From: Chloroflexi bacterium HGW-Chloroflexi-10
GTDB lineage: Bacteria; Chloroflexota; Anaerolineae; Anaerolineales; Anaerolineaceae
Assembly (NCBI GenBank): GCA_002840755.1
Contig: PHBZ01000011.1
Span: 1-64,000 of the forward strand
DNA: 64,000 bases
Reading direction: 5' to 3'
The position numbers and the translations under genes are program-made. Under the pieces are notes generated by a model, which worked only from the letters and a program-made list of their open reading frames with translations, searched no databases and had not been told where the DNA came from. Below are positions 16,861 through 25,137 of this stretch, one piece after another. Numbering within the stretch: the stretch's first letter is position 1; each line of letters starts with the position of its first letter.

Positions 16861-17373
16861 ATGCAAATGCCTATCACCAATAACCGCTACCTCGCGATTG
16901 ATCGTTTTCACCAGCTCTTCCAACAGGGAAAGTTTCGCAGCAGAATTGCCACGTTGTTTGGTTCCAACGGCCACCTGCTGGATTTTGAGGAGTACCAGCC
17001 TTACCTGCAGGATACCCGGCATTATGATGGCGTACAACAAATTCCGATTGAACATATTAAAGGCAGTGTTGGACGGGTAGCGGATTTTGACAATACCTTT
17101 CGCCCGCTCAAAAAGTACCTGCTGGAACGCTGGGTGGCGATTGCCCTAATTTGGGAACAAAGCGGCTGGCCAGCCATTCAGGTATACCGGCTGGGTGAAG
17201 ATTATTTTGTGGTAGACGGGCATCACCGGGTTTCTGTGGCGCGCGCTCTGGGCATTCGATTTATTGATGCCGAGGTGTGGGAATACGACCTGCGCCCCAA
17301 TACCCGCTCCTGGCGGGTGCTGCCGGGTGAGATTCGTTTGAGTTTAACAACCGCCTGCGAATGCGGAGATTAG
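16861..17373 (+). CDS. ParB/Srx-fold domain protein
   Basis: 170 residues. The C-terminal half contains the ParB-like motif YFVVDGHHRVSVARALGIRFIDAEV, whose DGHHR corresponds to the nucleotide-binding GxxR box of ParB/sulfiredoxin-fold proteins. The N-terminal 65 residues (NRYLAIDRFHQLFQQGKFR) are helical and of unknown role. There is no helix-turn-helix, so it is not a chromosome-partitioning ParB. AAAGG precedes the ATG. Control by the LacI-type regulator just upstream is indicated by the shared operator. Possible roles are nuclease, kinase-like or CTP-binding. Confidence 0.8.
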   Translation: MQMPITNNRYLAIDRFHQLFQQGKFRSRIATLFGSNGHLLDFEEYQPYLQDTRHYDGVQQIPIEHIKGSVGRVADFDNTFRPLKKYLLERWVAIALIWEQSGWPAIQVYRLGEDYFVVDGHHRVSVARALGIRFIDAEVWEYDLRPNTRSWRVLPGEIRLSLTTACECGD

Positions 17374-17393
17374 TACGGGTTGATTTGTGCGTT

Positions 17394-17651
17394 TCAATCC
17401 AGTGTTTGCAGCCGGCCGACGACGATGACGCAAGGCCGGCTGAATACATCTTCGCCATGCGGGGCCTCTTCGATCTCCCCGCTGAGGTCCTGGCCGGGGA
17501 AATGCAGGCGCTCGTGCAGCTCTTTGTGCCAGCGCGGGCAATCGGTAACGTCATAGATGATGCCGTTGTAAGCAATAAATTTGCGCGTACCGCGCTCACC
17601 GGTATTGCGGCGTAATTCCAATTGGGTAACGATGCGGTCGGGGATTTGCAT
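17394..17651 (-). CDS. Cytochrome b5-like heme-binding domain protein
   Basis: 85 residues forming one cytochrome b5-like domain of the short bacterial type: RKFIAYNGIIYDVTDCPRW, then HFPGQDLSGEIEEAPHGEDV. The histidine of the APHGE motif is the expected heme ligand, with another in the HKELHERLHFPGQ segment. There is no signal peptide. There is no ribosome-binding site; TATAAT six bases before the ATG suggests a leaderless mRNA. It converges with the ParB-like gene. The redox partner is unknown. Confidence 0.82.
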   Translation of the reverse strand: MQIPDRIVTQLELRRNTGERGTRKFIAYNGIIYDVTDCPRWHKELHERLHFPGQDLSGEIEEAPHGEDVFSRPCVIVVGRLQTLD

Positions 17652-17657
17652 AGGGGA

Positions 17658-17663
17658 ATTATA
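17658..17663 (-). promoter_or_regulatory. -10 box, leaderless start of cytochrome b5-like gene
   Basis: Minus-strand TATAAT, then six bases, then ATG. No convincing -35 is seen. Confidence 0.6.
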
Positions 17664-17794
17664 GTATAGATCTGTGAAAGCTCATTGGTCTGTTGTAAGC
17701 TTAATTCACTTATCCAAAGCTCAAGTCTATTCTTTCAACTTGGAAACACGGATATAATACACGCAGAGCAGCCTTCTATGGGCTTCAAACAACT

Positions 17795-20170
17795 ATGCAA
17801 TCTGTGATTTCAAAAACTCGGCCATTTTATTTTGTTATTTTGCTTGCATTGATTTGTGCAGGGATTGTTTTTCGCTTTGATGGGGTGAACTGGAATCAGG
17901 ATGCCAATTTGCACCCGGATGAGTATGGGCTGACCAATACGCTGACACAGTTGAGTTTTTCCGAATCAGCCGTCGAATATTTTAACACCCGCTTATCGCC
18001 GTTGAGCCCGTATCACAAGTATGACGAGGCGGGGGAGGTTATGGCAAACGGCCCGGATAACCGCATGCGCTGGGGGCAATGGCCGATCATTTTGCTGCGC
18101 GGTATGGCGGAGATCACCGGGAATACGGGGTATGGTGAAATCCGCATCATGGGCAGAATATTTACAGCCGTGCTAGATTCGCTGACAGTTTTGATGATTT
18201 TTTTGATTGGCTGGCAGCTTTACGGGATCTGGATTGGTTTGCTGGGATGTGCTTTGTCTTCGCTGGCGGTGATGCAAATTCAGCAGTCGCATTTTATGAC
18301 GGTGGATAATTTCGCTGTCTTTTTTTCCATTTTAGCGATGTTTGGCGCTGTACAAATTGCCCGGTCCCCACTGGTACACAGGAATGTGCAAACACAAACC
18401 TATGAGTTCAACGGACGTCTGCTGAAGTGGTACATCTTATTTGGAATCAGCTTTGGGATGGCACTGGCCTCCAAGGTTAACCTGGCGCCGTTGGGTGGGA
18501 TGATCCTGGCTGCCTGTTTCATCAGTATTGCCGATTTAAAACTGCGCAATGAAAATGATCTTACGAGAATCTTTCAGGTTGCGTTTGTGTTAGTGGCATT
18601 CACCTACGTGATGACGCTGATTACGTTTCGGGTTTGCCAGCCAATGAGCTTCAGAGCCGCCAGCGGGGATACCTCCATATTTACCCTTGATCTCAATAAA
18701 GATTGGATTGACAGTATGGCCGTGGCGCAGCGCGAGAGCAGCGGCGGCGGGGGCGGGCCGCCTGCCGAGCAATGGACGGATCGTCCGATAATCATTTTTC
18801 CGTGGGTTAATATGGTCTTGTGGGGTATGGGGATCCCGCTGGGAATCGCTGCCTGGGCCGGGTTTATGGGGATGGCTTTCCAATTGCTGCGTACGGGGAG
18901 GCATTGGCAGACGCATTTGCTGCCGCTGGTTTGGACGGGGGGGTACTTTTTCTTTATGGCTACCCGGTGGGTGAAATCCATGCGCTATTTTCTGCCGATT
19001 TACCCGTTTTTGTGCCTGATGGCTGCCTGGGGGCTGGTGAATTTATTCCGCTACCTCTCTTCCACTGATTGGCCGGATAAAGGGAAATTTTTCCGCGCGG
19101 TGCGCCTTATGCTGGCGGCTTTGCCAGCGGCGGTTGTTATCGTCGGCACTCTGGTGTGGGCGTCTGTTTTTGTGCAGACTATCTACCACGAGGATCATAC
19201 CCGTGTGCAGGCGACAAAATGGATTTATCAGCAAATTCCCGCGCCAATCCAGCTGCAAATTCATCGGGATGGTGAGAATGTATACATTCCGATCTCTGTT
19301 CCGGATGGGCAGGTAATTATAAAAGACCAGCCTTTTCAGCAGTCACTTTCACCGGCTGAGTCCGGAATACTGACCGCCGTCAGGCTGCCACATGTCAGTT
19401 TTACCGGGGAAGGGCATTTTTCATTACTGCTAAGCATTGCTACCGACCCGGAAGGCCGGAACATTGTGGATGCCAGTGAGATTCTAGTTCCCGCTTCCGG
19501 TAATCCGCGCGGCGTTAATGTAGAAAGTGATTTTCAGGGCGTCATGCTTGAGAAAGGCAAGACTTATTATCTTACCCTGTCCACTGCCCAAACTGGCCTG
19601 GTAAGTTTATACCGTAATATCATTGCCAATGAGGATTGGGATGAAGGGCTGCCCTTCGCGTTTGATGGCTACGATCCGTTTGGGCAGTTTTACCAGGGAA
19701 CCACCATGAATGTGCGCTGGATGGATGATGAAAACAAGCGTACCATGTTTTACGAGAAGCTGGCGCAGGTTGATTACCTTATATTGCCCAGCCAACGGGG
19801 GATATGGAGCGCTTGCCGGCTGCCGTTGATGTACCCGATGACGCTGGAATATTATCGGGCGTTATTTGACGGGCGCCTGGGGTTTGATCTGGCGGCCAAT
19901 TTTCAGGCGCCTTTTAAGATCGGGCCGGTGTGGGTTTCGGATGTGGGCGGCACCTTTGCCTGGAATAGTGAACCCGAAATTCCGTTGTTTAATTTCAATC
20001 CGTTTGCCTCTGAAGAAGCATTCAGTGTGTATGACCACCCGCCGGTGAGGATATTTGTAAAGAGCGATAATTTTTCGATGGAGGATGCTGAAATGATTCT
20101 TGGAGCGATTGATCTGAGTGTGGTGAAGAATCAAAACCCAAAGGATACGAAGGTAGTTCCATTTAAATGA
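17795..20170 (+). CDS. GT39/PMT-like polytopic glycosyltransferase
   Basis: 791 residues. An N-terminal hydrophobic helix is followed by NQDANLHPDEYGLTNT, whose acidic HPDE sits in the first extracytoplasmic loop as in GT-C enzymes of the PMT family. About ten further membrane helices follow up to residue 465, then a large extracytoplasmic domain of about 320 residues rich in beta-strands. The likely role is transfer of a sugar from a polyprenyl-phosphate donor to a surface acceptor. TATAAT at 17753 is the probable -10; there is no clear ribosome-binding site. The SMP-30 gene overlaps or follows directly. Confidence 0.8.
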   Translation: MQSVISKTRPFYFVILLALICAGIVFRFDGVNWNQDANLHPDEYGLTNTLTQLSFSESAVEYFNTRLSPLSPYHKYDEAGEVMANGPDNRMRWGQWPIILLRGMAEITGNTGYGEIRIMGRIFTAVLDSLTVLMIFLIGWQLYGIWIGLLGCALSSLAVMQIQQSHFMTVDNFAVFFSILAMFGAVQIARSPLVHRNVQTQTYEFNGRLLKWYILFGISFGMALASKVNLAPLGGMILAACFISIADLKLRNENDLTRIFQVAFVLVAFTYVMTLITFRVCQPMSFRAASGDTSIFTLDLNKDWIDSMAVAQRESSGGGGGPPAEQWTDRPIIIFPWVNMVLWGMGIPLGIAAWAGFMGMAFQLLRTGRHWQTHLLPLVWTGGYFFFMATRWVKSMRYFLPIYPFLCLMAAWGLVNLFRYLSSTDWPDKGKFFRAVRLMLAALPAAVVIVGTLVWASVFVQTIYHEDHTRVQATKWIYQQIPAPIQLQIHRDGENVYIPISVPDGQVIIKDQPFQQSLSPAESGILTAVRLPHVSFTGEGHFSLLLSIATDPEGRNIVDASEILVPASGNPRGVNVESDFQGVMLEKGKTYYLTLSTAQTGLVSLYRNIIANEDWDEGLPFAFDGYDPFGQFYQGTTMNVRWMDDENKRTMFYEKLAQVDYLILPSQRGIWSACRLPLMYPMTLEYYRALFDGRLGFDLAANFQAPFKIGPVWVSDVGGTFAWNSEPEIPLFNFNPFASEEAFSVYDHPPVRIFVKSDNFSMEDAEMILGAIDLSVVKNQNPKDTKVVPFK

Positions 20171-20201
20171 AGTTTTGTGTATCTTTCAACCCAAAAACGG
20201 A

Positions 20202-20207
20202 TACAAT
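20202..20207 (+). promoter_or_regulatory. Possible -10 box for SMP-30 gene
   Basis: TACAAT lies seven bases before the ATG at 20215, in line with the leaderless pattern of other genes here. No -35 is evident. Confidence 0.35.
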
Positions 20208-20214
20208 ACAAGAT

Positions 20215-21105
20215 ATGAACACTACTCCTGAAATTCTGGTTGACCAAAAAGCGCTGACCGGGGAAGGCCCGGCATGGGATGTATGCGCCAGGGTGCTTTA
20301 CTGGGTGGATATTCCGAATGCCACTATTTTTGTTTACGATCCGCGCAGCGGCGAGAATAAGGTGTATGATCTTTCCGCGCAGTTCACATCGATCGGTACA
20401 GTGGCGCCGCGGGAGTCCGGCGGGGTAATTTTTACCCCGGAACGCAAGATTGCCGCGCTGGATCTGGAAAGCGGTGTGGTGACCATTCTGGCCGAGGTGG
20501 AACCTGAGCTGCCTGGCAACCGTTTCAACGACGGCAAATGCGACCCCTATGGGCGCTTTGTTGGCGGAACGATGAAAAGCAATTCGGATGGGGAGGCCTG
20601 CGGGGCGCTTTACATTCTGGATACCGATCTGAGTCTGCGCAAACTGCGCGACGGCCTGGTGATTTCCAACGGATTGGGCTGGAGCCCGGATTACCGGCTG
20701 TTTTACCTGGCGGATTCGGCTTCGCGCGATGTGTGGGTTTACGATTACGATTTGGAACGCGGTGAGATTGCCAATCAGCGTGTCGTCATTACATTACCGG
20801 ATGGCCTGGGTGTGGCAGACGGAATGACCGTCGACTGCGATGGCTATATCTGGTTAGCTTTGTGGGATGGCGCCTGCATCACGCGCTGGAATCCCAAAAC
20901 AGGGCAGATGCTGGCCAAATACGATTTTCCGGCCAAGCGTACCTCGTGCTGCGCGTTTGGCGGCGATCAACTGCGCGACCTGTACGTCACCTCCGCAGCG
21001 GTTGGCCTGACAGATGAGGATTGGCAGGTGTATCCACATAACGGCGCATTGATGCGCATCAGAACCCCATATCAGGGGATGCCGGCTTTTGCTTTTGGTG
21101 GTTAA
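20215..21105 (+). CDS. SMP-30/gluconolactonase-family protein
   Basis: Six-bladed beta-propeller lactonase or phosphotriesterase-like enzyme of about 296 residues. Family signatures are LTGEGPAWDVCARVLYWVDI (metal-ligand Glu), NRFNDGKCDPYGRFVGGTM, ISNGLGWSPD, LYLADS-like FYLADSASRDVWVYDYD, and VADGMTVDCDGYIWLALW. An in-frame ATG at 20167 overlaps the preceding stop, but the start at 20215 gives the usual N-terminus. It probably hydrolyses a sugar lactone; a GNAT gene follows three bases downstream. Confidence 0.92.
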   Translation: MNTTPEILVDQKALTGEGPAWDVCARVLYWVDIPNATIFVYDPRSGENKVYDLSAQFTSIGTVAPRESGGVIFTPERKIAALDLESGVVTILAEVEPELPGNRFNDGKCDPYGRFVGGTMKSNSDGEACGALYILDTDLSLRKLRDGLVISNGLGWSPDYRLFYLADSASRDVWVYDYDLERGEIANQRVVITLPDGLGVADGMTVDCDGYIWLALWDGACITRWNPKTGQMLAKYDFPAKRTSCCAFGGDQLRDLYVTSAAVGLTDEDWQVYPHNGALMRIRTPYQGMPAFAFGG

Positions 21106-21108
21106 GAG

Positions 21109-21636
21109 ATGGTTAAACGAAACGGACAAAATGCTTTGCAAATTCATCCGCTGCATGTGGTGGATTGTACAATTATCGCCCAGGCTTTTGCCGAATTGGG
21201 CTGGAACAAACCGTTGGGGCAATATATGCGCTACTTCGAAGAGCAGCAGGCCGGGAAACGTAATGTACACGTAGCCTGGTATGAGCAGGAGTTTGCCGGT
21301 TACCTGACGGTGGTGTGGGATTCGACTTATCCGCCTTTCCGTAAGGAGGGTATTCCGGAGATTGTGGATTTAAATGTATTGCCCTCCTTCCGTCGCATGG
21401 GGATTGCTACAGCTTTGCTGGATGATGCCGAAGAGTTGATTTCTCAACGTAAGGATATCGCCGGGATTGGGGTGGGTATGACCGCCGATTACGGTGCGGC
21501 TCTGCGTATGTATGCACAGCGCGGTTACCTTCCGGATGGGGGTGGTTTGTACAGTCACGGTCAGCCGGTGAAATTTGGAGAACAGGTCCCGGTGGATGAT
21601 GAATTGGTGCTGTATTTTAAGCGTGAGCTGGGGTAA
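21109..21636 (+). CDS. GNAT-family N-acetyltransferase
   Basis: 175 residues with the GNAT core: PEIVDLNVLPSFRRMGIATALLDDAEE contains the acetyl-CoA pyrophosphate-binding R-x-x-G-I-A loop, and YGAALRMYAQRGYLPDGGGL is the C-terminal strand-helix pair. The substrate is unknown. It starts 3 bp after the SMP-30 stop and is translationally coupled. Confidence 0.9.
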   Translation: MVKRNGQNALQIHPLHVVDCTIIAQAFAELGWNKPLGQYMRYFEEQQAGKRNVHVAWYEQEFAGYLTVVWDSTYPPFRKEGIPEIVDLNVLPSFRRMGIATALLDDAEELISQRKDIAGIGVGMTADYGAALRMYAQRGYLPDGGGLYSHGQPVKFGEQVPVDDELVLYFKRELG

Positions 21637-21663
21637 GTTAAGGTGAAAAGGCATTAAAGCAAA

Positions 21664-21689
21664 CAGGTAGTATTCTTCAACACTACCTG
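21664..21689. terminator. Bidirectional hairpin between convergent operons
   Basis: CAGGTAGT (21664-21671) is inverted at 21682-21689. A T-run (21703-21708) lies further along the plus strand and T-rich sequence on the minus side. Confidence 0.6.
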
Positions 21690-21758
21690 CCTGCTTCGTA
21701 CCTTTTTTCCAGAGGTTCGCTTTATTAGCTGAATATTGTTGTTACCTGTATTGAAAAC

Positions 21759-22388
21759 CTAATGACCTGATCCAGGCGCGGTGTCCGGGTACTTATCATA
21801 CGGGTTATCCACCCTTGGGAAAATTTCAGCTCCCGTCAGGCGCTGTCCACCGTTATCATGGCATTGGCTGCAATAATCAACCTGTTCGTCGTGTGAAATA
21901 TGGCAAGAACGACATTTCAGATCAGGCCAGTGACTGGCATGCGGGTTACGCCTCAGATAATCGGTTTGCGCGGCCATATACTCCATACTGATATGACACT
22001 GGTTGCAAACCTCATCCCCAAATTTTCTTTGGGGCATGCTTTTATCATAATTACCGGTAATAAAGTTAATTCCAGATTTGATTTCAGCCGGAACGTCGTA
22101 ATCGCTGTGGCACTCTTTACACTGAACGCCAGCCTTTGCATGCAAACTGTCCATGGTGTTGCCGGTCAAGTAAGACTCAACATACGGCTCCATATTGTGG
22201 CAGGTAGCACAGAATTGTGGGTTGGTATCGCTTTGATGAAGAATAGCCATAGATGCTAACGCAACACCGATTCCGGCAACCAGAATAATATTTGCAATTA
22301 AACTGAATCTAATCCAGTTGAATTTCTTTTTTTCCTGCGGCTTGTTTTCCTGTCCTGTATCATCTGAACTTTTTTTCTTCTTGAACAT
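21759..22388 (-). CDS. NapC/NirT-type membrane pentaheme cytochrome c
   Basis: 209 residues. A charged cytoplasmic start (KKKKSSDD...EKKKFNW) is followed by one membrane helix (about 28-50) and a periplasmic heme domain with five CxxCH motifs at C60, C90, C128, C159 and C173. The NapC/NirT family takes electrons from menaquinol and passes them to a terminal reductase. Its partner here is the flavin reductase encoded 80 bp upstream in the same transcript. Typical NapC proteins carry four hemes; the fifth is near the C-terminus. Confidence 0.92.
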   Translation of the reverse strand: MFKKKKSSDDTGQENKPQEKKKFNWIRFSLIANIILVAGIGVALASMAILHQSDTNPQFCATCHNMEPYVESYLTGNTMDSLHAKAGVQCKECHSDYDVPAEIKSGINFITGNYDKSMPQRKFGDEVCNQCHISMEYMAAQTDYLRRNPHASHWPDLKCRSCHISHDEQVDYCSQCHDNGGQRLTGAEIFPRVDNPYDKYPDTAPGSGH

Positions 22389-22419
22389 TAAAGGCCTTTC
22401 ACTTTTTCAAGCTTAAAAT

Positions 22420-22453
22420 GCAGGGACCGAAAATTACGGTTTTCAGTCCCTGC
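22420..22453 (-). other. Intercistronic stem-loop
   Basis: GCAGGGAC/GTCCCTGC arms with an inner GAAAA/TTTTC pair, between the flavin reductase stop and the cytochrome start. Only a weak T-stretch follows on the minus strand, so partial termination or mRNA processing that sets the enzyme:cytochrome ratio is likely (inference). Confidence 0.6.
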
Positions 22454-22468
22454 GAGGGTGAAAAAGAT

Positions 22469-24085
22469 TTAGATCGATTCTAAGCCGGCAGCATGGCGGC
22501 CAGCTAACATACCAAACACGCCACCTGAGCCAAGGCAAGAACCGCCACCTGCGTAAGCATCGCCCATTACAGAACCGCTGGTATTGCCAACAGCATACAA
22601 TCTCGGAATAGGTTGACCTTTCACATTGATTACCTGTGCATTGGCGTTAATGCGTAAGCCACCATTGGTGCCGCAGGTGCCAGGGACATATTTTGAACCA
22701 AAGAAAGGTCCTTTTGCAATGGGTGCAAGACAAATATTCTTTAAATCTGTCCGACTTGCGTCACCCGCTGTATTCAAATCAAACTGGTATTCACCACGAT
22801 GCCAATCCGGGTCAACCCCATTTTCGGCATTCGCATTAAATACGGTCAGGGTCGCGTTCAATCCATCAGCATTAATACCCAGTTTTTCACACAATTCTTC
22901 CAGAGTTTCCGCCTGGGCCATCCATTCCGGAACGACACCAACCTGATAGCCACTCCCTGGCATGAAGTATCTTTCCTGGAAGGATGAGTCACAAATCCAG
23001 AAAGAGGGTGTATTACGCCACTCAAATGTTCCAGTGTCCCAATTCCAGAAAGCGCGATTAAACACATGATAAGCGGAGGCTTCATTACCAATACGTTCGC
23101 CGTATTTATTGACCACAATTGCGCCAGGTTTTCCGCGATAAATTTGCCAGTCGGCTTCACCCATCAATTTTTCGGGATCAAGGGGGAAGAAAGGCAGACC
23201 CCAGCAGGAGTTCATGTTGCGCAGGTCGGCACCCAGAGCCATACCCATCAGGTGTCCGTCACCTGTGTTGGTCTGCACGGCGTTACTGGCAAAGATTGGT
23301 CCACGTAAGAAGGCTGTGGTCATATCCCGGTTGAAATCAAAACCGCCTGTACCTAAAATTACACCTTTCTTCGCTTTAATCGTCAGCTTTCCGTCAATTC
23401 CTTCGGCAATTACACCAATCACTTCGCCAGCGGCATTGGTTACCAATTCCATTCCGGCTGTTTCGGTCATCACTTCAATACCCAGGCTGTCTACAGTAGC
23501 CCGGATATATTGCCATGCACCTGCACCGGAAGCTTTTTTACCATCAACAGCGATAGCCACCTGGCGTCCTTTTGGGCGGAATCCTGGCATTTCATAATAA
23601 TCCTGATAGGTCGTACCAGCCAAAACCCATTCGTATTGGAATTTATCGCGCAGCCATTCCAACATTTTATTGGCGTTATCCAGGTATGTGTTAATCAGTT
23701 CGTCGTTTGATTGACCAGCGCTAATCGCCTTCATATATTTGTAAGCGTCTTCGCGATTGTCTTCCAAGCCTTCTGCTGCCATCGGGTAATTCATTGGAAT
23801 CCAAAAACCGCCTCCTGAAAGAGCGGAAGTCCCGCCAAAAGCTGGACCCTTCTCCAAAATTAATACCGATTCAGCTCCGGCATCTTTGGCCGCAATAGCC
23901 GCAATAGCTACAGTTCCCGAACCAACCACGACAACATCCACTTCTTTATCCCATTTAATAGTTTCGGATGTGCCGTCGGCCGGTGCGCAGGCGACCATAC
24001 TACCTGTGGCAGCCAGGCCGGCTCCTAACAGAGCAGTCTTCTTCAAAAATCCTCGACGAGAAACCAAATTATCTTTTTCTGACAT
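22469..24085 (-). CDS. Tat-exported FAD-dependent respiratory reductase (fumarate-reductase-like)
   Basis: 538 residues from the ATG at 24085 (GGAAAGG ten bases upstream). A Tat signal (SRRGFLKKTALLGAGLAATG) ends near MVACAP, a possible lipobox. The FAD-binding_2 fold follows: VDVVVVGSGTVAIAAIAA, EKGPAFGGTSALSGGG, ILGTGGFDFN, then CGTNGGLRINANAQV and YAGGGSCLGSGGVFG. This is the flavoprotein of the FccA/UrdA/ketosteroid-dehydrogenase group. Unlike Shewanella flavocytochrome c it has no heme domain; hemes are supplied by the co-transcribed NapC-like protein. It probably reduces an organic electron acceptor with a C=C bond; the substrate is not predictable. The upstream two-component system is the likely regulator. 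Confidence 0.88.
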   Translation of the reverse strand: MSEKDNLVSRRGFLKKTALLGAGLAATGSMVACAPADGTSETIKWDKEVDVVVVGSGTVAIAAIAAKDAGAESVLILEKGPAFGGTSALSGGGFWIPMNYPMAAEGLEDNREDAYKYMKAISAGQSNDELINTYLDNANKMLEWLRDKFQYEWVLAGTTYQDYYEMPGFRPKGRQVAIAVDGKKASGAGAWQYIRATVDSLGIEVMTETAGMELVTNAAGEVIGVIAEGIDGKLTIKAKKGVILGTGGFDFNRDMTTAFLRGPIFASNAVQTNTGDGHLMGMALGADLRNMNSCWGLPFFPLDPEKLMGEADWQIYRGKPGAIVVNKYGERIGNEASAYHVFNRAFWNWDTGTFEWRNTPSFWICDSSFQERYFMPGSGYQVGVVPEWMAQAETLEELCEKLGINADGLNATLTVFNANAENGVDPDWHRGEYQFDLNTAGDASRTDLKNICLAPIAKGPFFGSKYVPGTCGTNGGLRINANAQVINVKGQPIPRLYAVGNTSGSVMGDAYAGGGSCLGSGGVFGMLAGRHAAGLESI

Positions 24086-24162
24086 TTTTGAATTACCTTT
24101 CCTCGGAAATAATTTTATGTAGAACAATTCATTCTTTTCCAGAGTGTTCTGATAATCATTGT

Positions 24163-24178
24163 AGTGATATTTTTCACA
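24163..24178. promoter_or_regulatory. CRP/FNR-like palindrome upstream of flavin reductase
   Basis: AGTGA-TATTTT-TCACA is a near-consensus CRP/FNR-family half-site pair, about 80 bp upstream of the reductase start at 24085. A second inverted repeat (AACGATT/AATCGTT, 24193-24199 and 24215-24221) lies beside it and might bind the NarL-type regulator. Neither has a recognised cognate gene in the window. Confidence 0.5.
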
Positions 24179-24352
24179 AAATTCATTGGACAAACGATTG
24201 AATCCCTACTCCATAATCGTTGTCTAAAATATAAACTTTTGTGTAGTGTGCCATCGACTTTTGTTAAGAAGTTAAAGCAAACAACACCCTTTAAACTATT
24301 TTTTAGGTTAAATTTGGATAAAAAATTTATAACCTTTGGAGGATAAGTTCTT

Positions 24353-24389
24353 CGGGTTTTTCCTTAAGGAAAATTAAACTCAAAACCCG
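24353..24389. terminator. Hairpin between regulator and reductase genes
   Basis: CGGGTTTT (24353-24360) pairs with AAAACCCG (24382-24389), enclosing a 16-bp perfect palindrome TTTTCCTTAAGGAAAA (24358-24373). It probably separates the regulator transcript from the reductase operon. The rest of the 24086-24477 spacer is AT-rich. Confidence 0.5.
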
Positions 24390-24477
24390 GTAAACAAAAT
24401 AAGTTTAAGAAGAAAACAAGAAAATAAATATGAGAAGGACTTAACAAATGGGAAGAACAAAAATTTAGATCAAGAAG

Positions 24478-25137
24478 TTATTCGTTGGTGTGGTTAATTA
24501 ATTGGTGTTCGATCGCAAATAATACCAACTGTGAACGATTGGAAAGGTTTAATTTGCCTAGAATGTTACTGACATGAGTGCGCACTGTGGCTTTCTGAAC
24601 ATGCATCGAAAAAGCAATTTCCTTGTATGGTTTCCCCAAAGCTACCATTTTCAACACTTCCATTTCACGCTCGGTCAGTTCGTTTTCTGGTAAGGGAGTG
24701 TTTTTTGCCTGTGTTTCCCGCATTAATTTTCGGATAAGGTTTGGCGCTAATACAGGTACATCATTATAAATATCGCGAATAGCCTCCAATACTTTATCCG
24801 GATGCTGATCTTTATAGATAAATCCCAAAGCACCGGCTTTGATAGCCTCAAAAATTTTATCCTCATCTATATAACTGGTCAGAATCAGAACGCGTGCTTC
24901 AGAATTTTGTTGGAGAATCTCCCGGGTAGCTTCGATTCCGTCCTTATTCGGCATGACAATGTCCATTAAAACCACGTCGGGGTTAAGCAGACGAAATTGA
25001 TCGACCGCTTCCTTCCCATCCACCGCTTCCCCAACCACCAGCATACCGCGATCCAGGTTAATTTCTGTGCTTAAACCACGCCGGACAATCGGGTGATCAT
25101 CCACTACCAGGACCTTAATCGTATCTTTCATAATCAT
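24478..25137 (-). CDS. NarL/FixJ-family response regulator
   Basis: 219 residues. Receiver domain with D13/D14, phosphoacceptor D59 (VLMDIVMP) and K109, then a LuxR-type helix-turn-helix (LTEREMEVLKMVALGKPYKEIAFSM). ATGA overlap with the stop of the kinase gene shows translational coupling. It probably activates or represses the flavin reductase-pentaheme operon directly downstream. Confidence 0.94.
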   Translation of the reverse strand: MIMKDTIKVLVVDDHPIVRRGLSTEINLDRGMLVVGEAVDGKEAVDQFRLLNPDVVLMDIVMPNKDGIEATREILQQNSEARVLILTSYIDEDKIFEAIKAGALGFIYKDQHPDKVLEAIRDIYNDVPVLAPNLIRKLMRETQAKNTPLPENELTEREMEVLKMVALGKPYKEIAFSMHVQKATVRTHVSNILGKLNLSNRSQLVLFAIEHQLINHTNE

